Source: Acephala macrosclerotiorum (Eukaryota > Ascomycota > Leotiomycetes > Helotiales > Mollisiaceae). Taken from it: a stretch of 64,000 nt of DNA. This document shows positions 37,632-46,975 of the stretch, piece after piece. The DNA lies in contig MU119283.1 of the NCBI GenBank assembly GCA_014904845.1, positions 124,001 through 188,000 on the forward strand, given 5' to 3'. Each line of letters opens with the position of its first letter. Within the stretch, counting starts at the first letter, position 1. The position numbers were made by a program, and so were the translations under genes. The notes under the pieces were generated by a model. That model had not been told where the DNA came from and ran no database searches. It was given only the letters and a program-made list of their open reading frames with translations.

Positions 37632-38569
37632 AGAGGTAACGGCAAACTGTAAAATACCCATCACGATCCAGCGCTCAACGGTGGCATCATGAACTTCTGG
37701 AATGATTCTACACGACTGTTTTAAATGTTGTATAACACCGAAAACTCTACTCAGTCCTTTTCATCCATTGTCTTACATTTGGCATTGCAGAGCGAATTGG
37801 TGTCACAAGAAAAGAGGATCATGTAAAATAATAAACCAAAAACAAGTCAAACACTACTCCCTGGCTCGTGGTGTCGAGTATGAGTGCTGGAGGTGAGAGT
37901 AAACTTTCATCGTGCCAGAACTTCAAGTGCTTTGCAACCCAGCTTTCGGCGAAAGCCGGTGTGCTCACTTTGCTGCTACTCTCAACAGTACAACCTTTGA
38001 TCGGGATATTGTTCAATGTTCAATGATGCTCGGAACTTTTGGTATTTCGTTTTTCCCTTGACACCACAAGGCGTGGCATCTTGCCACAGGGTCAGTAAAA
38101 GTGATACGTCTGTGTTTCAAAGAGCCTAAAGCCAAGCATCAGGTAGCAACATCTTTCAAGCTTCGTGTTCCCAGCCAGCAGCGACATTGAAAATTCTTCT
38201 GCCTTCACCTCGATGACGCACCCTTGCTCGTCGCATCATCCAAATCGGGCCACAGTCACGTGTTGCGGGCTGTTTTCAACCCACCCCACCAAGGATCTTG
38301 TCCAGGCGGCTTGTTCGCAAAGCAACGACGGAAACAAAAACAACGATAAACACTCGCGCTCAGTTTTCTCACTTCAATCCTTGATTTGAGAATTGCCATT
38401 CCATACTCGACTACTTGTACGTTCCCTTCCACTCCCTTCTGCTTCTACGCAACTAGTGTTAGTTAATGTTGGGGACGAACGAGGGCGCCTGATAAAACGC
38501 TGACAGTATTGTTGACAGACTCAGCGATTCAGCACTGCTTGTCGCACGCAAAAAAAAAAAGGAGCCACT
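37632..38569. other. Intergenic region between hsp60 and cofilin
   Basis: HSP60 3' flank followed by the cofilin promoter/leader. A TCACGTG E-box-like site lies near 38257, and a run of eleven A sits just before the cofilin ATG. No gene was found. Confidence 0.45.
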
Positions 38570-39363
38570 ATGTCTCAAAGCGGGTTCGTTCAACTTCTAT
38601 GCTCTTCATTCGCGAGATCAGAATCCCTCCTACAGCGATCGTCTTCCCCTCTACCCCTCTACCCCTCTTCTCGAGATCAAAATCTTTCCTGCAGCCACCC
38701 TCGACCTTGAGGCTCCCACATACATTCTACCTACAAGATCATGGAGCACACGCTGATAAGAATATCCGAACAGTGTCCAAGTCGACAATGACTGCATAAA
38801 GCAATTCAACGAGCTGAAGCTCGGCAAGTCCATCAAATACATCATCTACAAGCTGTCAGACGACTTCAACAACATCGTTGTTGAGGAGACGAGCAGTGAC
38901 AAGGACTGGGATAACTTCCGAGAGAAGCTCGTCAATGCCAAGACCAAGAACAAGCAAGTATGATATGGCCTGCTTCCGGCTCGGGATTCTGCTCACACGC
39001 AATGTAGGGGAAGGAAGGCAAGGGTCCAAGATATGCTGTCTATGACTTCGAGTACGACCTTGCTTCTGGGGAGGGAAAGCGGTATGTCTGCTCAATATGA
39101 TGTGTTTAGGACGAGGCTGATATGGTCGCAGAAACAAGATTACCTTCATCGCATGGTCACCAGATGATGCCGGAATTGGCGTAAGCTCTCACAACCCACC
39201 TCCATATCTCAAGCTAACAGTTATTCAGCCAAAAATGACCTACGCTTCCTCCAAAGATGCCCTCAAGCGCGCACTGAACGGTATCGCCGCTGAAGTCCAA
39301 GCCAACGACGAAGACGACATCGAATACAACACCATCCTCTCCAAATTCAACAAGGGTGCCTAA
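38570..39363 (+). CDS. cof1: Cofilin / ADF actin-depolymerising factor (151 aa)
   Basis: Small actin-binding protein that severs and depolymerises actin filaments in cortical patches. Five exons: join(38570..38583, 38774..38957, 39008..39081, 39132..39180, 39229..39363). The first exon encodes only MSQSG (last codon split), as is common for fungal cofilins; the Ser residues near the N-terminus are the usual regulatory phosphorylation site. The ADF-homology domain fills the protein: CIKQFNELKLGKSIKYIIYK, YAVYDFEYDL, KITFIAWSPDDA, then the actin-binding long helix in MTYASSKDALKRALNG, and the end ILSKFNKGA. All introns are GT-AG and phases match. Length is typical (143-155 aa). Confidence 0.95.
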
Positions 39364-39931
39364 ACTCCCCTCTTCCACTCTTACACAATCACACAAGAAA
39401 TAGAGTCAGGAATGGAATAGGAGAAATGGGAGATGGGGAGATGTTTCCTTGGTGCGGGTATGCTGCGCTCATTTTGCCTGCGATGAAACTTGATATATGC
39501 ATAGTAGGGCGAATCGATTCTGATTTGTTTCGTTTTAGCACTGCTCTGCAGAAAGCGGACCTTTTCTTCTTCTCGATGCACACTGTGATAGGAATACAGG
39601 GAATGGTGGGAGGTGGTTGTGGTAGGCGGTGATGTTTGCTAGGGGTGATGGATGGGGATATAAGACTCAAAAGCTAGCCTTGATATTCCTGTTCTAGCCT
39701 CACTCATTTTTCTCTGTTTTGTGTGTGATATCTTGCGTGTGGTGTGACATCTTGTTTTGCCTATCCCAAACGCCTTGCCATGCTTCATGCCCCCACCCAT
39801 CCCTAGGATCGTTCAATGCGTGCCTGTCGAGGCATCTGCCTTTCCGAAATGTCCCAGGAACCTATGATCATCCATGTCTCACTCGCCACCATCGCCCAAT
39901 ATACACCCTCACAACCTTCTCGCTCCCTCCC
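39364..39931. other. Convergent 3' flanks of cofilin and GET5
   Basis: The genes converge here. No other gene was found. Open frames on the plus strand that run into 39932-40400 are antisense shadows of GET5. Confidence 0.5.
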
Positions 39932-40644
39932 TCAACTCTTCCTCAATGCCTCCCTAAAAACCCCCACAACCCTCTCCCCCTCCCCCTCATCCTTCAACCT
40001 CTGAATCAAGAAACCCTTCAAATCCCCCCAGAACTCCTCCGTCTTCAAAACCTCCTTCCCCTCCCCAATCACCGTTGGCTCTATTTCCTCATCGCTCTTC
40101 TTCAACGCAGCCGCACCTCCAATAACCATAATCCCAAACTCAACTTTTGTAATCTCTGCCCCATCACCCAAGAGATCCTTGAGCACCTTCGAATCCGGGA
40201 CGGGCTTTTTGTTATATAGAAGCTTGATTTTCGAGCTTGGGATGGATGTTTGGCTAGAAACGGATTCTTTTAATGAGAGGATGCTGGTGGATAGTGGCTG
40301 AGCAGACAATGAGATCTCTAGTGGTGGGTTCCGGGCGCTTTTTAATAGGACGGTCAATGAGGATTCGGCGCCTGGTACTGTTTTTTGACGTTTGTTCATT
40401 GATTTGGGGAGTTTGGGGAGGATGTACTGTGGTGAGGGTATTAGCTTTGCTTAGCTTGCTTTGGAGGGATGAGAAAGTGGAACGAGTGAGGGGAAGAAAG
40501 GGGAAAAGAAGAGGGCAGGGAGGGGAGACAAACGGCAGAGCGAGGAGGGTAGGTTTTTGGGTCTTCGACATGGTCTGCAGAGAGCTTCGTAGGACGAGAA
40601 TCGAGGGTCGTGAGAAAGGTTTTTGCGAATGATAGTTCGGTCAT
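39932..40644 (-). CDS. get5: GET5/MDY2, ubiquitin-like GET-pathway subunit (201 aa)
   Basis: GET5 with GET4 bridges the SGT2 chaperone to the GET3 ATPase, which delivers tail-anchored membrane proteins to the ER. Minus-strand model: complement(join(39932..40426, 40534..40644)), with a 107-bp phase-0 intron (GTTTGTCTCC...CACCACAG). Exon 1 (37 residues, MTELSFAKTFLTTLDSRPTK...) is the helical GET4-binding N-domain. The ubiquitin-like domain spans about residues 58-130 and includes SLTVLLKSARNPPLEISL, IKLLYNKKPVPDSKVLKDLL and VEFGIMVIGG. The C-terminal helices (EEFWGDLKGFLIQRL, VVGVFREAL) match the family's homodimerisation domain. It is head to head with nop2, with only ~330 bases between start codons. 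Confidence 0.9.
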
Positions 40645-40978
40645 CTTGTCGGCTTGCCGATTGCTGGTAGACTGGAGATGGTTACTTCGTGGTTTGAAGA
40701 AGAGAGGAGGAATTGTGGGAGCTGGCGCACAAGTGAGCTTGATTTGACGGGACGAGGCTGTTCAAAAGTCCAGCGGGGGACAGTGATTCGGACGCCAAGG
40801 AGCTTAGCCAAGTTTAGCGTAGCGCCAGCAGCAATTTCTTATCGACCGCTTATCGGGGCAAAACTTCGAAGGCGTGGAAAAATTAAATCGTAGCAAGCTC
40901 TTCACTACCAAATTTCACCAATTTACCTCCACATCTCAATTCGAATATTGTACTGAAATATTTGGAATATTGAGAAAG
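40645..40978. promoter_or_regulatory. Bidirectional promoter region, get5/nop2
   Basis: The 334 bases between divergent start codons must carry both promoters. It contains two copies of AGCTTAGC/GTTTAGCG-like sequence but no clear TATA box. Confidence 0.5.
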
Positions 40979-43018
40979 ATGGGAGTCGGTCGAAAACTCG
41001 GAAAGAAGCAGGGTGCGCCCGAACCTCTCGATGAGGCGCACTTCACGAATTTGAAGAGAAAAGCTGGGATGAGTGTTGCGGAGTCCAGAGCAGAGAGCCA
41101 GCAATACTTGAAGAAGAGAAAAACCAATGGCAAGGAGAAGAAGGAAAATGGCAAAGACAAGAAGGCCAATGGGAAGGAAAAGAAGAGCGATGTGAATGGA
41201 AAGGAGAAGAAGAAGCCTTTTACGAACGCACTACCACCGACACCGATGAAAAAGAGTTCGAAGCCGGAAAAGATACCATTGCCCGAGTCAGACGAAGACC
41301 TCGACGAGGGTGACGAGTTAATGGACGATGAGTTCGATGACCTGTCTAGCGGGAGTGAGGATGGTGGAGCAGGATTGGCAGACGACTTTCTAGAGTCTGG
41401 GAGTGAGGTGTATGATTCCGACGACGATCATGCGCACAAGGCCATGTTCTCAGAAGATGAAGACGAATCCGATGCAGAGGAGAAGCTCACTGCAGCAAAC
41501 ATTGCTGGCCTGACGCGAAAATTAGACGAGCAGATGGCAGAAGAAGCAGCAGATGCAGAAGCCGAATTACAAGAAGCAGCACTCCAGACGAACATCGCCG
41601 GCGACCGGCCCCATATTCTCGAAGACTCAGACGAAGAAGGCGACGGCATCAAATCGAATGCATTACTAGCACCAGATCTCCAACTCCTGCGAACACGAAT
41701 CAACGACACAGTCCGAGTCCTAGACGATTTCTCCAACCTCGCAGAAGAAGGCCGCTCAAGAGCAGAATACACCGCTCAACTAATCAAAGATATCTGCGCA
41801 TACTACGGCTACTCACCTTACCTCGCCGAAAAACTCTTCAACCTCTTCCCACCAAAAGAAGCATTCGCTTTCTTCGAAGCAAATGAAACCCACCGTCCCG
41901 TCGTAATCCGAACCAACACCCTCCGCACCCACCGTAGAGACCTCGCTCAATCCCTCATCAACCGCGGCGTTACCTTGGAACCTGTAGGAAAATGGTCAAA
42001 AATCGGTCTCCAGATCTTCGAGTCTGCTGTTCCTCTCGGTGCTACACCCGAATACCTAGCTGGACACTACATCCTCCAAGCCGCATCTTCCTTCCTCCCC
42101 GTCATGGCCCTCGCACCACAAGAAAACGAACGAGTCCTCGATATGGCAGCTGCTCCTGGTGGAAAGACAACACATATCGCTGCTTTAATGAAGAATACAG
42201 GCTGTATCTTCGCCAACGATAGCAATAAGGCTCGTGCTAAGGGTCTGATTGGTAACATCCATCGTCTTGGAGCGAAGAACGTTATTGTGTGTAATTACGA
42301 CGCGAGAGAGTTTCCAAAGGTTATTGGGGGTTTTGATAGAGTGTTGCTTGATGCTCCTTGTTCGGGGACCGGAGTCATTGCGAAGGATCCGAGTGTGAAG
42401 ACGAATAAGACGGAGAAGGATTTTTTGATGCTACCGCATTTGCAGAAACAATTGTTGTTGTCGGCTATCGATTCCGTGGATCACGCGAGTAAGACCGGTG
42501 GGTATATCGTTTATTCTACTTGTTCGGTCACTGTGGAAGAGAATGAACAAGTGGTGCAATATGTCTTGGGCAAGAGACCGAATGTCAGGCTCGTGGAGAC
42601 GGGATTGGTGTTCGGAAAAGAGGGGTTCACGGCCTACATGGGGAAATCCTTCTCTCCCAGCATGAAGATGACTCGTCGCTACTACCCCCACGCCTACAAC
42701 GTAGACGGCTTCTTCGTTTCGAAATTCAAGAAATTCGGCCCCTCGCCCAAGGGCTCGACTGGTGGTCTCAACGAACAAGTCAAGAAGGAAGAAAATGAGT
42801 TGGATGTTGATAAGAGACCTGTTCCTGAGACGGAGGAGGAGAAGGAAGATGCGTTTGGTGGATTTGACGAGGAGGAGGACAAGGAGTATATGGAGAAAGC
42901 GAGGAAGAAGGCGTTAAAAAGGAAGGGTATTAACCCTAAGGCTGATCCGAAGGCGGGGAAGGAGAAGAGTAAAAGTGATGGCGCAAAGATCAATGGGAAG
43001 AAAAGTAAAGATACCTAG
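40979..43018 (+). CDS. nop2: NOP2-type 25S rRNA cytosine-C5 methyltransferase (679 aa)
   Basis: Nucleolar SAM-dependent methyltransferase of the NOL1/NOP2/Sun family, needed for 60S ribosome assembly; it makes an m5C in large-subunit rRNA. The frame opens earlier, but the ATG at 40979 gives the expected MGVGRKLGKKQGAPEPL start. The N-terminal ~230 residues are Lys-rich (repeated NGKEKK) then strongly acidic, as usual for nucleolar proteins. The catalytic domain holds the SAM loop DMAAAPGGKTTH (from residue 388), the DAPCSGTGVIAKDP motif with its cysteine at 461, and the STCSVTVEENE motif with the second catalytic cysteine at 515. Both cysteines are present. The tail is Lys/Glu-rich. Single exon, no damage seen. 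Confidence 0.95.
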   Translation: MGVGRKLGKKQGAPEPLDEAHFTNLKRKAGMSVAESRAESQQYLKKRKTNGKEKKENGKDKKANGKEKKSDVNGKEKKKPFTNALPPTPMKKSSKPEKIPLPESDEDLDEGDELMDDEFDDLSSGSEDGGAGLADDFLESGSEVYDSDDDHAHKAMFSEDEDESDAEEKLTAANIAGLTRKLDEQMAEEAADAEAELQEAALQTNIAGDRPHILEDSDEEGDGIKSNALLAPDLQLLRTRINDTVRVLDDFSNLAEEGRSRAEYTAQLIKDICAYYGYSPYLAEKLFNLFPPKEAFAFFEANETHRPVVIRTNTLRTHRRDLAQSLINRGVTLEPVGKWSKIGLQIFESAVPLGATPEYLAGHYILQAASSFLPVMALAPQENERVLDMAAAPGGKTTHIAALMKNTGCIFANDSNKARAKGLIGNIHRLGAKNVIVCNYDAREFPKVIGGFDRVLLDAPCSGTGVIAKDPSVKTNKTEKDFLMLPHLQKQLLLSAIDSVDHASKTGGYIVYSTCSVTVEENEQVVQYVLGKRPNVRLVETGLVFGKEGFTAYMGKSFSPSMKMTRRYYPHAYNVDGFFVSKFKKFGPSPKGSTGGLNEQVKKEENELDVDKRPVPETEEEKEDAFGGFDEEEDKEYMEKARKKALKRKGINPKADPKAGKEKSKSDGAKINGKKSKDT

Positions 43019-43363
43019 GTAGTGAGTAATACGAGCGCTGTTTCGAGTGTATTTGCATTCTTCAGTCTAGTGACAACATCATGATCTTCCTTGTGGTCTA
43101 TGATTATGAAGTTTAATCTTTGTTGCTTCTTCTTCACCGGCTGGGGCTTTGATAGATTTCGATGCCTGCTTTGTTTGGTTTGTTACTTTTCACGACTTCA
43201 AGTAGTTTGGTCACCTTTTCAATTGCTCTATTGTTTGCGAGCAGAGCGTTTTTCTTCGTACTCTTAGAATTGCATCTACTTAGCCTTATCTACAGAGGGT
43301 TTACTCGAATTTTTGATTTTACAACCATGATTTAAGAACTTAATCCGGAAATTCCTTCTGCAA
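43019..43363. other. 3' flank of nop2
   Basis: About 345 bases with T-rich stretches and no gene; it ends at the dispersed repeat. Confidence 0.45.
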
Positions 43364-43674
43364 TGCCTTTGACGATAGTTAAAGGTTTCCTGCTAAAAGG
43401 AAAAAAGTCCACGTAGAATTTACGTAATAACACGTGATATTTGCGGCACGTTTTTGCGCTAAAGTTTTGCTAAGAAACGTTAAGATGTGTCGCTTTTGGC
43501 ATTTAGCGCTCCTCGTAAAGCTTCTACGTAAAGGGGATTGTAGAGGGGGAACGCTTCTACTCGCGCCGGCGGAGCCGGTGCCAATAAAAACTTATTTATA
43601 AATTTAAGTCGTTTATATCATTTCAAATCGTTAAAGGCAAGGCATAGCGCGAGGTACGAGGGACATCCCACTAT
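43364..43674 (+). repeat. ~300-bp dispersed repeat, copy 2 (RIP-mutated)
   Basis: Second copy of the 9795-10090 sequence, same orientation. Most differences are C-to-T or G-to-A: GCCAAGG is GCTAAAG here, CGCCAAG is CGTTAAG, and GGGGTTACG is GAATTTACG. A CpG-rich core (ACTCGCGCCGGCGGAGCCGG) is unchanged. The right inner arm reads TCGTTAAAGGCA instead of TCGTCAAAGGCA. No coding content. Confidence 0.85.
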
Positions 43675-44182
43675 CTACCTTGCTAAGCTAAGACTTCAAC
43701 TAGTTTGTACGCGGTGAAGAAAATTACGGTCACGTGATAGTTGGACTCATTGGACAGGAGTGTCCAAGCTGCAGTGATTTTCAAGTCCTAGCAGTTACAC
43801 CTTCACAGGCGCTTATCCTTTCGAGCCTCTCCGATCACAGATCCGCGTCGTCCAACCCCAGCCCCGGGGTGCCCCGGACGAAGTTCGCTGCTCGTTAAGT
43901 ACTGTCGATTATTAGAGCGGCTTGAAGTATGACTACGAGGCACTTTCATATGAATAGGGCGACGAAAGCAACCTCCAATCCGTGAATTACATTGACTATA
44001 ATGAAGTACAAGTGTGAGAAACCCTGTGGTAAGCGTTGTAGCACTTGCATCATGACAGCGAGGTAAGAGCTTTGTGAGTTAATGCTCTTGTCCATAAGTC
44101 GATTGATACCGAATAAAACACCTCGGAAACTTGAGGTTTTACCCTCTGTTTTCTGAGGGGTTTCGTTTGGCGCTGATCGGAT
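43675..44182. other. Intergenic DNA between repeat copy 2 and the pogo-type element
   Basis: No gene. Contains GC-rich sequence (CAGCCCCGGGGTGCCCCGG near 43859) and a TCACGTGA E-box palindrome near 43731. Confidence 0.4.
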
Positions 44183-44184
44183 TA

Positions 44185-46388
44185 ACCGAATTCCCGTGCC
44201 AAAGCACATCCCTGTCAAAAGCACATCCCACTAAAATATCACTCCTCAACTTTAAAATTTTATTATAAATCAATCACTCGTTATTTTGACTTGAAATTGA
44301 AAAGACAGCTTGATATTTGATCAGTCTAAATAGTTATAAACTTTATTTTGTATTCTTAAAGCGTTGTAGCAGTCTTATAGGCCGTCTCTTTTTCTCAAGC
44401 TGCACTACCTCTAAATCAAGTGCCGATACTTTTAGTGTAACCATCAAGTTCTTAGGAGTTTTGTCTTGCTTCTTTTGAGGACTGGCAAGTGGCGTACTAA
44501 TTTCAAGAGCCTCTAAAACAGATTCTTTAGAGAGCTTCGTTATAGATTTCGACTTAATAAATAAAGCAAAAGTCTTTCCTAAAATGGAAACCGACGTCGC
44601 CTTCAAATCCTTCTACAATTGAGTAGCAGCTTGATGTGCTTCCTTCTCTTTCTTCTTTTTTTCTTTTCTAACCTTATTAGTTTCTTTTACAGTTTTTCTC
44701 TCTTGCTTTATCGCCTCCTTTTCTGCTGCCAATCGATCTAATTTATCATAATATTCCACAGTTTTAACCACTTTAAATGGCGAGTAAACTTCAGTGCTTT
44801 CGATCTCTTTACCTGCCAAATTCAATCTTTTGCCTCTTTGGCGTTTCTTCTGTTTCAGAATAATAGTTGCTCTTAAGCCGCTAGCCTTTTTTTGAGCAAT
44901 AGAAAGCTTAGTAGTCTTCTTTTCAAGAGCATCGAAAAACTTATCGACTTTTTGTAGCTTTTTTTCTGAAAAGGCTTTATCGAAACCTTTTTTCATGCGA
45001 TAAATGTCTATATTGTTTTGAAGACTAAAAAGCACTTCAAAGTTTTCTTCTTCGGTCTGCTTCGATTGGATAAGCTTAGAAACCACAGTATTACTATTTA
45101 TAGGCCAAATACTAGACTTCGCGAATGCATATTAAATGTTTTTCTCTGTAAAAGACTTTTTTCAAGTAGTTTTAAACAGAGAGTAAAAAAAACGCTTAAA
45201 CATTGAAATCATTCCCATTGATTGGTTCATCAAGTTGTCGAGTTTCATAGAATAAACAATCGAGAAAAACTGAAATAAGTCTATATTCAAAGGTTGCAAT
45301 CGATGAATTGTATGAAAAGAAAGAATCATAATAATGATTTTATGCTAATTTGCTCATTTAACGAAAACTATATTGACATGTGAAAAATGGCCATTTACAA
45401 TAAGTAGTCGTCTTGCCTTAAAACTAGATGACTTAGTGAACTGTTCGAACACTTTCTGAAGCCAGAGTAGTCCAATTGTATTATTACTCTATTCATTCTT
45501 CGAAGAACCAAAAAATATTCCATTTTCTGGCCGTACATTTCTCACTTAAGTATCTTGTAAATCGCCGTTGGCGCCGCGGTAAATAAGAAGTAGAGATATA
45601 GCTCGATCAATGGCAAAAACGCATACTAATAGAGAAATAAACTCTCTGTTTCTATTTTACTTATTTTTCGTTACTCTACTCGATTTATATGCTTCTAACG
45701 ATATAATTCTTTTCATTGTACGTGCTATACTAATAAGAAAGCTTTTCTCGTCGAAATTATAGATATTATCGGTCGTAATGTAGTATTTTTCGATGACTTG
45801 AGCGAAATAGACATTTCGAACTAATTAATTAAATTCTTAATAAGTAAGAAAACAATAGTATTTAAAACACATTATTAGTATAAAAAACAAAATAAACATA
45901 GACACACGCTCTACAGATACACGCAAATTGTTCAAGTTACGCAAGTACGCACTTTTTAGTTTGAGCTTATGCTTTTTGCAAAATTCGATCGACTAGTTTT
46001 TCTCTACTTCTTTTCCTTTGATCTTCTCCGCTAAGTTCTTGACAATTTGACTAGTAAGAGACATTCCTCGGTTGATTAGCTCATTGATTCGAGCAATAAG
46101 CAGCTCTTCTTCGGTATTGGTGAGATATTAGTAGTAGAAGGCGTTGGCCTCCCGGCGAGTTTTAGTGAGGCCATTCAAGCGCCGCTGGACAACTGTAGAG
46201 TGCACTTCTTTTACATGTACTACAGCAGTAGATGAAGCATAATCTATTCTTCGAAACGCATTTACTGCGACTGTAACAAGTGCTGATTTGTCTGCTCTAG
46301 CCATTGTTTAATGATCATAGTAAGGTATTTTGATAGTTTTTTTGGTGTGTGCTTTTGGCAGGGATGTACTTTGGCACGGGAATTCGGT
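44185..46388 (-). mobile_element. Pogo/Fot1-type DNA transposon, full length, RIP-inactivated
   Basis: 2204-bp element with 40-bp terminal inverted repeats (44185-44224 and 46349-46388, two mismatches; outer end ACCGAATTCCCGTGCC). A TA duplication flanks it (44183-44184, 46389-46390). Ends, size and TA target are those of the pogo/Fot1 branch of Tc1/mariner. The transposase lies on the minus strand, from the ATG at 46304 to about 44343, interrupted by many stops. The N-terminal helix-turn-helix region reads VVQRRLNGLTKTRREANAF, then a stop, then LTNTEEELLIARINELINRG. Around 45400-45250, typical DDE-domain text is readable (GLLWLQKVFEQFTKSS, RRLLIVNGHFSHVN, HTIHRLQPLNIDLF). Residual frames at 44613-45086 and 44343-44606 encode its Lys-rich coiled C-terminus. 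Confidence 0.88.
44343..46304 (-). pseudogene. Pogo/Fot1-type transposase remnant
   Basis: Degenerate transposase inside the element above. Stops match RIP-type changes (CAA or CAG to TAA or TAG). The second catalytic acid of the usual VDGHxSH motif reads Asn (VNGHFSH), and the Asp of the QPLD motif is also Asn (QPLNIDLF); both need only a G-to-A change. It cannot encode an active enzyme. The C-terminal half (44343-45086) keeps long Lys/Glu-rich frames separated by one stop. Confidence 0.8.
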
Positions 46389-46390
46389 TA

Positions 46391-46975
46391 ACTATCTTCC
46401 GCCTTCGCGCGCATCCACGATCGATGACTCTACCACGAAAGTCAGACTCTAATCTCATCCTCGCTGGTTCCGTTTTACTCTCCGGACGTGAGCAGCTGCT
46501 GCTTTAATCTGAGTTGAGGGTGAGCATACCTGAGCCGAGGGTGAGCGTACCTGATCAGAGCCTGAGCAGAGCCTGAGCAGACAGCATCTACTCGGGCCGG
46601 TTGGTGCCATATAGGTGCCTCACGAAAAGAGGGCCATAATAACCGTACTCATTTAAAGCATCAATAAGGCTTGCGGATATTATTCTTATGATTCGCAGCG
46701 ATCAAACTAGGATGATAGGACACAGCACGGTGCCAGAATTTATCCCCCCCAATGAAATATGAGATAATAAGCGCGCGTTCGGTAGTCTGGGTTTCAGGGT
46801 GCGTGCGGCCCAGCCCGCCCTCAGAGCCCCTTCGCGTCTCACCCCTCTATTTGATGCTTATCCGTCGCCTTGGCCCCTCACGCGCTTTCCTTTCTTTCTT
46901 TCTTTCTTGTTGTTCGTGTCCGTTGCTTGTTGCTTGTTGCTTGTGTTATCTCTTCTCGCAACTCATAATTTAGCG
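46391..46975. other. Region upstream of the protease-like gene
   Basis: Contains short direct repeats around 46505-46580 built on GAGGGTGAGCRTACCTGA and CTGAGCAGAGC. Closer to the gene are a (TTTC)n tract and three TTGCTTG units (46886-46945). The latter probably lie in the 5' UTR. No gene is present. Confidence 0.5.

Noticed and set aside
39719..40219. 166-codon plus-strand frame
   Set aside because: Antisense shadow of GET5, whose ubiquitin-like domain and intron structure are clear on the minus strand.
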